Source: Sabellastarte sp. h YS-2021
Taxonomy: Eukaryota > Annelida > Polychaeta > Sabellida > Sabellidae
Reading direction: 5' to 3'
DNA: 64,000 bases
NCBI GenBank assembly: GCA_964017235.1
Contig: OZ024928.1
Span: 88,779,566 to 88,843,565, forward strand
This document shows positions 12,068 through 23,759 of the stretch, piece by piece. The first letter of the stretch is position 1. Each line of letters opens with the position of its first letter. Below the pieces are notes generated by a model. The model had not been told where the DNA came from and did no database searches. It worked only from the letters and a program-made list of their open reading frames with translations. The position numbers and the translations under genes were made by a program.

Positions 12068-13717
12068 CTACAGTACCTCAATGACCTTTTTCACAAATTT
12101 ACTAAATTGTGTTGAATTTCTTTTAACAAGAAGTAAAGAATATAGTGCACTATAGTATTCAAGATTTTTTTTAATATTAATAGTAATGTTCACCTGTGTA
12201 TAACTTTTACTTTCAAATTTACATCTAGTCCATGAACTATGTATAGAGTATGATATGATTGCGATTAATAAATTCTGTACATACAAACTTTCTGAGTTAA
12301 TCCAAAATCCAAAGATGGTATGTTTCAAATTAATATCTAGATTCAATTCCTTGCCAATCAGCTTCCAGATTCTATTAACTCTTGGGCAAAGAAATAATAA
12401 ATGTGGTATATTCTCTGATTCCCTGCAAATATCACAATATTTAGATACTTCTTTATTCCATTGGCTAAGTCTTTCACCACAGCTTAAAAAATTCAATAAA
12501 ATTTTATATTTGAATTCTGATAATTTCCTTGGTTGGAGTTTTAAATTGGTTGTGTAAATAGATATCCAATCCATTCTAAGGAGTTCAACACTGGTTTTAT
12601 TTTGCCACATTTTTTCTGTGTAAGGTTTTATAAATTTTTTATTTACTAATGTGTTGTAACAGAGCTTTGTGTTTATATCTTTCAGATCATACAGTAAATT
12701 TCCTAACATCACTCTCCTTTCAAGAGATATTTTAGCATTGATATATTTACAACACTTTGAATCAAACTTTTTAGCTAGTTTACAAATACATGTTTTAACA
12801 ATAACAAATTCACTAATCCAATTTGTTTTACATGATAATTTTTGAAATACATATTGTTCCTTAACAAAAGTACCATCATCATTAAATAAGTCTTTAACAT
12901 ATATAAATCCACTTTTTACCCAATGTTTCCAGAAGAATGCGTTATTGTTGTACCTAAAATGCTCATTAGCCCATATAATTTGTGAGAAAAATTCAAACTC
13001 ATTCAACTTTTCAATAGGCTTTATATGCTTGACTGAGTTGTAGGCTGAAATGACAGCCTTATGGAATTCTGAAACTCTATCGAAACCATGTAACTGTTCA
13101 AAATTGCGACAGTTCATTTTTAATAGGATGGGAAATTTTATACTACATTCATTAAGCTGTGATTCAAAAACTTTGGAAAGTTTTGAATCAGAAAGAAACT
13201 TAGTCATCCAAGAGGCTTTCAGAGCTTTTTCTCTTAAAGCAACATCAGAAACTCCCAAACCACCTACTTTACAATCACTAATTATAGTACCGATTTTTAC
13301 CTTATGATTCTTTCCCCATATGAAATTGAAGATCATTCTTTGAATCTGATTCAAGATAGATTTTGAAACAACAAGAACAGATAGATTTAAAGTTAATATA
13401 GGTAACGCTAAGGATTTTACAACAGACACTTTATCATATAATGTTATTTTCTTTAAATCCCACTTTACAAGTAGTTGTTCAAATTTTTCCAATTTTGTTT
13501 TCCAGTTTCTTGAAACACATGTTGTTTTATTGGTACCAAGGTAAATTCCAAGTACACGTAAAGAATCCCCCTTGAAATCAATTCCACATACACATTCTGG
13601 TCCTTCTTTTAGAGACCCTAACCATAAACCTTCACATTTTTTAATATTTAATTTGAGACCAGATACTACAGCAAAGCCTTTTACAATTGACATTGCACTG
13701 TGCAGAGATATACGGTT
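12068..13717 (-). pseudogene. LINE ORF2, C-terminal part (RT thumb and zinc-knuckle tail)
   Basis: Continues in the same frame as 15295-13718 after one TGA stop at about 13718-13720, directly behind the RT active-site block. It contains the conserved FAVVSGLKLNIKKCEGLWLG block that follows YADD in L1/Tx1 RTs. Near the end is a CX2CX8HX4C knuckle (CDICRESENIPHLLFLC), typical of L1/Tx1 ORF2 C-termini. About 541 codons are open. A functional protein would need readthrough of the stop. Activity is otherwise inferred from family only. Confidence 0.88.
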
Positions 13718-15295
13718 TCACAATGTCAATATGGAATCATCTGCATATTGAAGAATTCTCAATTCTTGTCCACCAATGACAATGCCATGAATTAACTTTG
13801 AGTTACACATTTTAACTGCAAGGCATTCAACTGATAAAATAAACAGGAGTGCAGACAGAGGGCACCCTTGTCTAATTCCTTTTAACATTGGTATCCTGTT
13901 CGATAACCAACCATTATTTTTTATCACTAGGGACGGATCATTATAAAGAATTGTTATCCAGGTCGAAAAGAAATTACCAAAACCAAATTTTTTCACAACC
14001 TTTTGCATGAAGTTCCAATTTAGGCTATCAAATGCCTTTTCAAAATCTAAAGATATAATTGCTCCAGGCAGGCCTTGTTTTTCAAAAAATTCAATAATTT
14101 CAGAAATTAGTCTAATATTTGTAGTCATATTTCGTTGCTTTATGTAGCCAGTTTGGTCTGAGTTTATCAAGCAAGGTATTACAGTCTGAAGTCTTTTGGC
14201 AAGAATAAAAGACAGTATTTTATAATCATAATTGCTTATACAAATGGGTCTGTAATTCTGAAGAAGTCTTTTATCACCTTTCTTAAAAATTAAAGTTACA
14301 ACAGATTTCTGTGCTGTTTCTGGTAGAACACCTCTAAGAAATGATTCATTTATCATATTCATGTAGGGTATTTTCAAGTCACTCCAGAATAATTGATAAA
14401 ATTCTGGTATTAAGCCATCAGGACCAGGTGATTTATTAGGCTTTAACTTTTGAACAGTTTCTTTGAACTCTGTCTCACTAAATGGATTGTCGCATATTTT
14501 TATTTCTTTACCAGATAATCTAGGAAGGTCAATATTGTTTAGATAATCATCAATTATGGGTGTAGAGATAGTATTACCAGAATATAAATTAGTGTAGAAT
14601 TTTGAAATTTCATTTAACATGTCTTTATCATCATATACAATCTCATCTTCTACTTTTATTGATTTGATCACATTACTACTTTGACGTTTTTGTTCTAAGG
14701 CCTGATAATACTTTGAGTGTATACCATGCTTTATCAGTTTGGCACGTGACCTGATATTACAGCCATTTGCCTTCATTTCATAATGTACTGCTAACTGTGA
14801 CTGAATTTTATCCCGACGTCTTTCTAGTTCATTAACATCCTGCCCAACAATTTGATTCTCTAAAATCATTTTATTCAGTGAATCTAGTTTCACTTGCAGG
14901 CACTGAAAATCCTTTTTCAACATTTTTGCTCTCTCAGTACTGTATTTCACAGAGTATTCTTTGATATTAATTTTTAACATTTCCCACAACAGCTGCTTAC
15001 AAAGGCACTTTTCATATAATTTACATGTATTTTTAATTTTATGTTTAATACCATCAATATAGTCTTGATCTTGTAAAACAGACTTGTTTAATTTCCAAAA
15101 TCCAGGTCCTCTAACAGTATTTTTTATTCTGAATGATACAATGATTGCTTTATGATCTATTACACCATTGCTTCTTGGGGGTTGAGTGATATAAATATCA
15201 GAGATACCTCCACTTAAGTGTTCTGATAAGAGGACATAATCTAACCTACTGTAACATTTGTGTGTTTTAGTAAGTAAAACCAGGTTTGTCCACAT
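13718..15295 (-). pseudogene. LINE ORF2, end of endonuclease plus reverse transcriptase
   Basis: The 5' end carries the end of the APE endonuclease (CYSRLDYVLLSEHL and NGVIDHKAIIVSF, with the catalytic DH). The RT follows with NKSPGPDGLIPEFYQ, LQNYRPICI, motif A ISLDFEKAFDSLNW, motif B KGIRQGCPLSALLF and motif C LQYADDSI. All catalytic Asp residues of the RT (FEKAFD region and YADD) are present. It is joined to the upstream part by a 1-nt frameshift near 15280-15295. The frame ends at an in-frame TGA just after YADDSILTL. Element-type codon use is AT-rich like its surroundings. Confidence 0.93.
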
Positions 15296-15860
15296 ATTTC
15301 AAAGTCCAGCAGTCTTTTAGTTTACACTTGTCTAATAAATTTACGAAAAAACCAACACTTTTATCAGTAATATTTTTTTGAGGAAACCTATCAGAGAGTC
15401 TAACACAAACATTGAAATCCCCTGCAATAATTACATTGTTTTCATCAATAGCATTATTTTTCACAAATTTATATAAATGTTTGAAAAACTCAATACGACC
15501 CTTTTCAACGTTTGGGGCATAAACAGATAATACTGTATAAATTTCCTTGTTAATTTCAATGTTTACCAGTATGGACCTACTTTTTTCTCCAACAACAGTA
15601 TTTAATATTTTCCCATTAAAATTTTCATTAAATAATATTGTTACGCCTCTGGCATGACTTGAGTCAGAAAGGGCATTTCTAACCTCTCCCTTCCACGTAT
15701 TCTTTATATCATTTGCTAATTTATCAGTAAAGAAAGTTTCTTGTAAAAATGTTATGTCAGCATTTTGATCTTTAATCCAAAGAAAGAAGCTTCTACGCTT
15801 TTTAAACTCATTCAGGCCCCTAACATTACAAGTCAGGATCTTGAAATTGGTTTCACACAT
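15267..15860 (-). pseudogene. LINE ORF2, N-terminal APE-type endonuclease
   Basis: ATG at 15860 starts the usual ILTCNVRGLNEFKKR block, then FLQETFF (catalytic Glu), SVYAPNVEKGR and IIAGDFNVCVR (Asp/Asn pair). It runs off frame at PGFTY, where a 1-nt indel moves the reading to the 13718-15295 frame. The endonuclease nicks target DNA to prime reverse transcription. All core motifs are intact apart from the frameshift, which splits the endonuclease. Confidence 0.92.
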
Positions 15861-16034
15861 TTTCAGGTTTTAAAGTATAAATTCTAGAATAATAAAAGAA
15901 ATTGGATAACAAGGATGTTCAGCATGTTTTTACATAAATAATAATTTGATACATTAAATAGTAATTTAACCAGTAGGCCATTAGTATGATTATAACCACA
16001 TTGAAGAAGTTCTACCATAAATGTAAATGTTAAT

Positions 16035-16898
16035 TTAATCAGAGTAATAGTAGTCTGAGTCAGTCTCACTTTTTTTATTTTTCTGACTTGCTGTTCCCTT
16101 TCTAGTTTTTGGGTTTGCCTTCCCTGTCATATCTTTTGCTATTTTGGATCTTAATTCAGTAAGGATTTTGCCCATCTTGTTTCTTCCTGGCCAACTGTTC
16201 TTCTTCACTACCAGAATGTCATCTTTATGTAATCCGGCCGACCAGAAGAAATCACCAGGTACTGCCTCTGCAATTACTTTTGTTCCTGTGTCTTTGAGAG
16301 CCTGCGTGAAATCTTCACACTGCTTTAACTTTTCTGTGATGACTTGATGCATTTGGTCCTCCTTTACAGATTCCCAGTTGGGGTTGAAAGGCAATGCTGA
16401 TGCAGTCCTTTTGGCTTGTAGTGTCGTTCTAGCTGATAGAATTTGGTTAGCAACATCATCGTGACCACATTGGATAGCTTTTGAAAACTGATAACCGTGC
16501 TCTGCTGATTTGACTTCTACTCCAAACACTTTAAATTCACAGGGGTAGTAGTTGCTCAGTGGATCTTCATATCCTTGGAATGGCACAACATTTTTATGCA
16601 ACTGTTTGGCGGTTCCAGGGCAAGTGGGTTCTCCAGGTTTGTGACCAGGGGCTTTGCATACTACACAGCATGGGTCATTTTCACACTGGTTTCGGAAATG
16701 TCCCTCTTGAAAGCAGTTATTACAAAGTGGCTTTTGCCACTTCTTCTGACCTCTGTGAATAATGGTAGCACTGCCGCCACTGATAAGAACTTTCCTTGGT
16801 AGAGGGTTTGCAAAAGGCTCAACAAAGACAATGCGGTCACCATTGAAATAGTTTGTCAGTTCATTTTGGTTGTTTCTGAGAATAAACATTGAAACCAC
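16035..16898 (-). pseudogene. LINE ORF1, 5'-truncated: tandem CCHC knuckles plus NADAR domain
   Basis: The open frame gives RIVFVEPFANPLPRKVLISG, then two zinc knuckles (residues about 59-72, CX2CX4HX4C; about 78-93, CX2CX4HX6C). Next is a NADAR/YbiA-like domain at about 107-253: FQGYEDPLSNYYPCEF, KSAEHGYQFSKAIQ, NWESVKEDQMHQV, GDFFWSAGL and GRNKMGKILTELRSKI. The C-terminal tail is basic then acidic. Known NADAR proteins are N-glycosidases acting on riboflavin-pathway intermediates or on ADP-ribosylated guanine; a role in the retrotransposon is inference. The first eight or so codons come from the target duplication and flank, so the native start and N-terminal domain are lost. ORF1 proteins usually bind element RNA, which the knuckles support. 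Confidence 0.88.
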
Positions 16899-16918
16899 TA
16901 GGTCACTGAGACCCCCCA
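16877..16918 (-). repeat. 5' part of the tRNA-like SINE split by the LINE, with target duplication copy 2
   Basis: On the minus strand GGTCTCAGTGACCTAGTGG is a tRNA-like head with a box A (TGACCTAGTGG). It runs into AATGTTTATTCTCA at 16890-16877, the duplicated target. The continuation, with a box-B-like GGGCTCGAACC, is across the LINE at 11740-11786. Bringing the two ends together gives A-to-B box spacing of about 40 bp, normal for a tRNA promoter. Confidence 0.7.
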
Positions 16919-16925
16919 GTCTCTA

Positions 16926-18173
16926 TGATTATATTGTAACAATATAGTGTTACAGTTTGATCAATCTTATTCCTAAGACCTGGAGTCTGAAATAGAAACG
17001 TCCAAATAAAATGTGTTTCCACCCCCTCTATGAAACATTTCATTGCTGGAAGATTTATTTCATTTATGGAATAGCTCATTCATAGTCATCAATTTATGTG
17101 GTCACTTTAGTCTATTGCAAGCTTCTTCTACACATTCTGTTGTGCATCTTGACCTTTGACAGTCCGCCTACTATATTCTCTATCAAACCCTGTTCATTAA
17201 GTGATAGGCTTGGATAAATACATTCTGAAGACACTGAGGCTTGTAATTCTGATAAATGAACATTTGGGATTCATGTTTTCCCACTGAGGGGGACACTTTG
17301 TGCCCTTGTCAAATTAGCAATGAATAAATCAGAACTGCCAGGGTAACAATTTGCTACAACTACAACTGTATTTCCATTTCTGTGTTTATTTACTTGTTTA
17401 TCTGCATGTTACACCCTGTTCACACTTCTCTTCATGGACTGATCTTTTTTCATTCTAAAACAGTCAAATAGGACTGACCAAACACAGTATAGAAATGATA
17501 TATTTTTACTATTTTGAGTTGTGACGTCTAAATACTCCAACGACAATACAATACAAGCCGGTATCAAAAAATTTCTATTTTAAAGCACTATTTTAAGCAA
17601 ATAGCCTGAACCTTCCCTTAGAATAACCATGTGTATTATTTGTGGACTGGTCTTTATCTGTTCTTTACCATTTCTTTTGTCTAGACAAGGACTTGTATCT
17701 GAATGTATTGGATTGGATTGGAGTGGTTTGATGTGCACAAACCTTTAGCCCCGATATAATACAGAGACCCACAGACAAAAACACTTTCTTGTACATGTTG
17801 CAAGAGTCTTTTATTCTATATTGTAGAATATTCTATATTCTCTTGATCCATTCTAAGGATCCACTCACTACTTTTTGAGTAATTGCAAACTAAGACAAAT
17901 AACAACAGATACAACCAAAAGCATAAGGAATGTGTTGGAATGATGCCATCAGTGGTATGACAATCAAATGCTGTAAATTGTAAAACATGGAGATTACAGG
18001 TGTAAACTGCAAAGAGTAAAGTGCCTGATTTACTGCTAACTTTTTATTATCTTTGATCTGTCTTGACTTCCAACACACCTTTTTACAATTTGCATGACAA
18101 GAGTCCATCTACAGGATCTTTATACACAGCTAATCAAAATGAATACCTTAGATAGTGCCTTGGGCTATAAAAA
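16926..18173. other. No gene recognised
   Basis: AT-rich sequence without repeats or coding motifs that I can name. Confidence 0.5.
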
Positions 18174-18334
18174 CTAAAATCTATAACTTGTCTTTGAGTT
18201 AGTTTGTAGTGTCATGGGTGGATATAATAGCTTCAAAAATTTGATGACACTTTCTTTAAAAGACAAAGATTTGCCCAACACACAAAGGTCCAATGCATCA
18301 GCTGGCTTTGGCGATGTTAGCCCAGAGTTATTCA
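18174..18334 (-). CDS. Possible terminal coding exon of an unidentified gene
   Basis: A good acceptor (CTTTACTTCCTTTCAG) precedes 18334. The frame then stays open for about 53 codons (GLTSPKPADALDLCVLGKSL, then FLKLLYPPMTLQTN) to a TAG at 18174. The peptide is not low-complexity and not a known transposon motif. No AATAAA follows within about 60 nt, and I recognise no family. It might be the last exon of a minus-strand gene whose other exons are to the right, or chance. Confidence 0.3.
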
Positions 18335-19584
18335 CTGAAAGGAAGTAAAGGATTACATACTTCATTAATTTCCATACCTGCAGTCATAGTTTGGAACTAA
18401 TTTACACTCACACTACATGTGGTATTCTGGTGGTTACAGGTGGTTACAGACTGCATGAAAAGACAGGCCAAATGCTTACCTCCCGTGAAACTCAGCTACA
18501 CATCCGTAGCTAAAGTTTTGCTACAGAAGAGATTCAGAATTGGGGAAGACAATAGCTACAGCTTGACACAGAAAAGATACATTAGGAACCATTAAGGTAC
18601 AGTAAATATTAAGTAACATAAAGGCAAACATTTAACTTGAGAAGGAACACAGAAAATATATAAAATAAAACATAAATGATAAATGAGCTACATAAATGAT
18701 GGGACACCTTGCACTTACGTCAAACAAGAGGAGGTTCCATTTTAACAGGAAGAACAGTCTTATCATGAAAAAAGTGGACAAGATAGGCTGTAGCATTGAA
18801 AAATAAGCCATAACACCGAAGAGAGTGGTCATAAGGGAATTACAACTGACCCAACTTGTTGTGAGTATTTAGGACAGGAATGCTAATCTGTAAAGGAATT
18901 CAAATGTATGATGGCCACAATTGTGATGTCAACCTTCACAAGTGTAAATTTAAGCTTCCATTACATGCAAACATATAAGCACATACATGCTGAGCATGGC
19001 CATCGATGGGCTAACCTTGAAGTTACACCCACGTGCAATCCACGTGAAATGCAAGTAAAACCTGGCTCGTCTGTAGGTGTTTACATAACAGGGACACCAT
19101 TCCATCGCCGTATAAAAGAAATTGGTACACAAATTATTTAATGCATGGCCATAGAAACAACTGACACAAATCCAAGCCACAAGATTCACTTGCTTTGTAA
19201 GTAAAATGTCCTTACAAACATCTATTTCCCTTACAAACTGGCGACGGCTGTGAATTTCACAAAAAAAATCGTAGGGCCTGTATGGGTTTTTACATGTACA
19301 GTGGGATATAGGAGTAACTGAAAAAGATAGGTCAGACCACTAATAAGTGAAGCAGGGTAATAGAGATTAGTATAACACACTCTTTGTGGATTTATGGGGA
19401 TGTTCCATTAATGCGATCTGAGCATAAACCCACTTCCCGATTGGAAAAAAATGAAAAACATCAGGAAGTACCAGAATTTCCATACACAACTGTCCTGATT
19501 GTAAGTTGCCATAGGTTCGTATTCCAACTGGGTAGACAATCATAATACTGAAACAGCCATATTAAGGTTTCTTAAATAACTGAG
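18335..19584. other. No gene recognised
   Basis: No supported feature; short open frames only. Confidence 0.5.
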
Positions 19585-19690
19585 TGTGTCAATAAGTTTG
19601 GCATCTAATCACTGGCTGTTACCACTATGTTGGTTCGACTCCAGTAAGTGGCAAATGCCATTGATTTGTCCCAATATTAACTTGGCTGTT
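19585..19690 (+). repeat. Fragment of a second tRNA-related SINE family
   Basis: AAGTTTGGCATCTAATCACT, GGCTGTTACCACTATG and TTGGTTCGACTCCAGTAAGTG (box B GGTTCGACTCC) match 24785-24900 (AAGTTAGGCATCTAATCACA, GGCTGTCAACTCCATG, TAGGTTCCACTCCAACAAGTG). Confidence 0.6.
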
Positions 19691-22677
19691 GAATGTGATA
19701 AAAACACCAACTTTGACTTTGTATAGATTAAAATTTAGCCCATAATTTATAATTATTCATTGGAAAGATTCATGCTTATCTCTGTACAATAATAGAGACC
19801 AAATATAAATTGGAATCTAGCGTCGCATAGCTTCAAATGTTTTTTTTTTTTGTCTTGGATGGATGGATGGATTGTATCTCCTTGTAAAAAATCTGAAGTA
19901 GTGTTTTGCTATGGGGGTCTTATAAACGAGCAAAGCTTGTGAATAGTTTTATGTCCACAGTCCATGTGTTCAAGGAGTTATCTATTGCTTCCTGTCTTCA
20001 CAGCTAGAAGGTTTATGACTTGTCAAATTGAATTTGGACTCCTTCCTGAATATTAAACATGGCTGCTCTGCGCAGAGAGAACAACGAATTAAACATTTCT
20101 GGAACTGCAGTAGTTTAAAGATAAACCTTTTCAACCAAGAGTATTGCTGTGGTTTTTATTATTTCCTCCAGCAAGGGGGTTATATTTTGGAATTGTTAGT
20201 TTGTATGTCTGTAAGTTTGGTTTCGCAATTACCCCAATAGTAAGAAGATTGTTTATGTGTGAAGGTGCAAGCAAGAAACTAATGGAGCTGATGGTATATT
20301 GGAAAAGCCAAGATAGAAAATGAGAAATGTAACTAAGAAGACTTGCTTTCAAAGATTTTTAAAGTAAACCCATTTTGGAACGTCCACACTTTTTTCTCCT
20401 TTATTTCATCATATAATTATATTTGACCTGATACTTAATATCACCAGAATAGCTGAATGATAGAAATTACAACAGTAACTAGAAAGCACTCAAAGATTGC
20501 ATACTTCCGCCAAGGGGAGTTTCCCAAAATTTGGGATTGTTTTATATCCAGAATATGATGTAGATCATTCCCAAAAGGTAGTTACTTCTGCCTTTGGCCA
20601 GGAACTACCCACATAAAGAAATGCATAAAGATCTGTTAATCACTTTTGGAGTCATTGTAAACACAAATAAACAGAGAAATAAATACACCAAAAACATGTG
20701 TTGCTGAAAAGAACATGATATTTTCCCCTTTTCAGTATGCAAACTGTTCCGTATGTACTGATTCAAAATTCCACTCTGCAGATAGATCTTAAGGACCCTA
20801 TAAAAGGGGATTTTTTATTTAAATTCTTCAGACAAAGTGTTGCTGCTCTGAATATTCTCTTGATCTCAATCTCCAGAGACTGGCTAATTTTCCAGCATTT
20901 AAATCAGTTTCTTCCATTCAGATTTCTGAAGTCTTATAAAAAGCAAATACTTAAATTATAAACCCTTTTTGTTCATATTCTTTAGTTCTATTAGAGTGTT
21001 AGATTGCTAGTTTTACATTTCTTGTATTCTAAAAAAACATCTTGCTTTCTTACCCTCCAATAAATAACTTGCAATTTTATTTCTGGCTGAAGTTGACATA
21101 ACAAAGTGTCAAAACTAAATTAAGTCTGTTTTGCAACTATCCATCAATGCATTTTTATTAAATTGGAAAGTTTCCTATTTGAAAAAAAAATAACATTTGC
21201 TGTTAAGACATTACAAGGCAATTTTCTGAGTCACTCATATATTCAGTCACTAAGTATAAAAGCTTGCCCTTTCCCAGGGACCGTTCATTTAAAAGAAGAA
21301 AAAACAGAATGTGAAAAATATCTAGGAAATGAAGTCACTTTCCGAATTACAGTGAGAAAACTCTTGTACGGATTTGTGATTGAATGATATCAAATAGATG
21401 AACCTGCTTATTTTTTGTCCCTAAATCCTGAAGTTCATTGCTTAGGATTATCCCAGTAACTTACTTGAAATCCCATTGCTCACTAGAGTATTACAGACAG
21501 ATAAAAATGGATAAATCCTGAATTATGAGCCTCCTGTAACAACTAGTTGAAGAAAAAAATGATATTATTTGCTGTAATGGAACAGAAAAGACTGTGTCAG
21601 TTACAGATGAAGTTGGACAAACTCTTGTGTCAAGTAATCGCAGATCCGTCTTTATGACATCCGGGGCCAAAGGTCCCCATGTTATTTCTGGTGAGATAGG
21701 CAAGATAAACACTGTCACAAAGAAATGCTATTGTGGAATGATAGAGTGGGGGATTTATTCTTTGTGTAACTTGTACCATTGCATCATTGTCAGTTTTCCT
21801 TTATTTCTTCCATTTCTTTAAACAATATGGTTGTTTATATTAAGGGTTTCTCATAGGCAAAGGGCTCACTATTGCCAACCAGAGTGCTTATAGAGTGCAT
21901 ACCTCCACAAAGACAAAACACCCCCACCACTGCTTATATGAGTGCAATAATTCTTTATAGAAACCCCTGGATCCAGAATTGGTTGTGGATCAATCCCAAA
22001 ATGAAATCAGTTCTATAGACAAAACCCTCATCTACAGTCTAAATTTTATGTAAAACTGTGACATAGTTTTTTTTTAATCTAGCTAACAAACAGAATCCAA
22101 CAATCACATAAACTCACTTGGCGGTGTTACTTATTTCTATTATAATCAGATGTGATTAAGCTAAGATTGTATTTTTAGGCTCAAAATTTTGGTGCTTTTT
22201 TAAAAAATATATATATATGTATATAATATATATTTGATCATGTTACTTTGCGAGCAGAGTATTTGGAAAACATCTGCAAACTATCCCAATAGATATGGCT
22301 GCCTCTAACTAAATCCTTTATTATAGTATGATTTAATGACCATATTCATTATGATTGGTTCAGTTTTTCATACCATCAGAAGCTTGTAGTTACAATGTGG
22401 CTGCACCAACTTGATCTTTTATTGCCAAGCCTGCAACCCTATTGTAACAAGTTAATTATTTATCACACTTGCATTAGTACAAATACCACACAAAGTTACA
22501 CTTGTAATTAGTTAATGGCAGTGTAGATTTTTGCAAGCATAAATATTAAAAACACTTGTTGTAAAATACATACACCTCCTAACAACACCAGAGATGTGTC
22601 ACAAGCTAATGTTCCTTAAACATTTGCATTCCTTATCTCTTAGCTATGTGACAGGTGGATTACTGTACAGGTAGAAA
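19691..22677. other. No gene recognised
   Basis: Contains a short GGAT tandem run near 19857-19871 and a TA-rich microsatellite near 22205-22233. Open frames are short, with no family motifs. Confidence 0.5.
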
Positions 22678-23340
22678 TTTTAACTCCAAGAAAATTTCGG
22701 TGCGCGAAAAAAATGCCTCCTAGAAAATATGCCTCCTAGAAAGAATGCCTCCTGAATATTTTGTGACTAGGAAAAAATGCCTCCTGAGAAAAAATAATTA
22801 TTTAAACTTGTAAAAATGTTATTCTTCAAATATAAACAGTCAAAGCTACAATATACAACATCACAAAGTATTACAACACTACAGGTTCACATTACAACTT
22901 CAGAGACATTTTTATTTTTCACTCGAGTCTTATAGTGACCAATGCCTGTCAAAAATTCAGTCTTTTGCACATTTTGCCTAGCTGTGCAAAGGCACTTAAG
23001 TTTCTTTTGCAAGGTTTTGCTGGTTCTCCTCACTCTTTTGGCTGGCTGCTCATCCCTGGCTTCCATCATTATAGTTGTCTTGTTTCTTTTGTTATAATAT
23101 TTCTCCCCCCCCCCCCCCCCCCCCCCCCCAGTGTATCTAACTGCAATCAACTCCTTACACAGGGGCTAGGCTATATTGTAATTTGATGACAATACATATT
23201 CCTCTCAGGAGGCATTTTTTCCTAGCCACCAAATATTCAGGAGGCATTCTTTCTAGGTGGCATTTTTTCTAGGAGACATATTTTCTAGGAGGCATTTTTT
23301 TCCAGGAGGCATTTTTCCCGGATTCGAAAATTTCACCAAT
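22678..23340. mobile_element. Foldback/MITE-like element with TGCCTCCTAGAAA subterminal repeats (copy 1)
   Basis: The left arm (about 22690-22790) has four TGCCTCC words spaced 13-30 bp apart. The right arm (about 23208-23325) has the same series inverted (AGGAGGCATT). The arms share ATGCCTCCTGAATATTT and GGAAAAAATGCCTCCTGAG blocks. The roughly 410-bp core carries on the minus strand a lysine/arginine-rich frame (MEARDEQPAKRVRRTSKT, then TEFLTGIGHYKTRVKN) and a 25-nt poly(C) at 23105-23129. A second copy lies at 58262-58980. No transposase is encoded. Confidence 0.75.
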
Positions 23341-23615
23341 TCACTAGAATTAAGTTTCACTAATGACTGGTTTCTTCTTGATATATTAATACAGACTTAA
23401 AATTTCACTTGGAATTATAAAGACCGGAAGTGCGCAGACTACAGAAAACAATGCAGTGCGCATATTTTTGCGTACAATTATCTGAGGCAATAATTGGACG
23501 ATCGTCGATAATACAGAACCAAACGATACAGACAAAATATAGTGCGACAACTAGGTGTGTTTTGAAGCATATTTACAATAATATATGGATTAATAAATGA
23601 AACCGGTCTTTATAA

Positions 23616-23759
23616 TAGAAATAAAGTCCTCAGTTTAGTGATTTATAACCCCAGATAATTCACAAATTTCCGGCGAATAACGGACTCGCGCCCGTTATTC
23701 GCCGGAAATTTGTGAATTATCTGGGGTTATAAATCACTAAACCTCGGACTTTATTTCTA
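23616..23759. repeat. Long palindrome: 68-bp arms, 8-nt loop
   Basis: The left arm 23616-23683 is the reverse complement of 23692-23759 except for three adjacent-region mismatches (CCTCAG against CCGAGG). The loop is ACTCGCGC. The arm core is ATTTCCGGCGAATAACGG. It lies 280 bp right of the foldback element. It could be a very small inverted-repeat transposon, a fixed hairpin or an inverted duplication. Confidence 0.9.

Larger units (their letters stand above)
11801..16876 (-). mobile_element. 5'-truncated L1/Tx1-clade LINE, nearly intact coding region
   Basis: Bounded by a 14-bp target duplication (11787-11800 and 16877-16890). The 3' end is a poly(A) tail (11801-11815 as T's on plus) with an AATAAA signal at 11826-11831. 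It encodes a truncated ORF1 (16035-16876) and an ORF2 spanning 15860-12068, separated by about 170 bp. ORF2 has only one frameshift and one nonsense codon over about 1,260 codons, so the insertion is fairly young. It lies inside a tRNA-like SINE. ORF1 begins inside the target duplication, so the true N-terminus and 5' UTR are absent and this copy cannot be autonomous. Confidence 0.92.

Noticed and set aside
22887..23150. Frame with a polyglycine stretch
   Set aside because: The glycine run is the 25-nt poly(C) tract; only the part downstream of it (core of the foldback element) is considered of interest.
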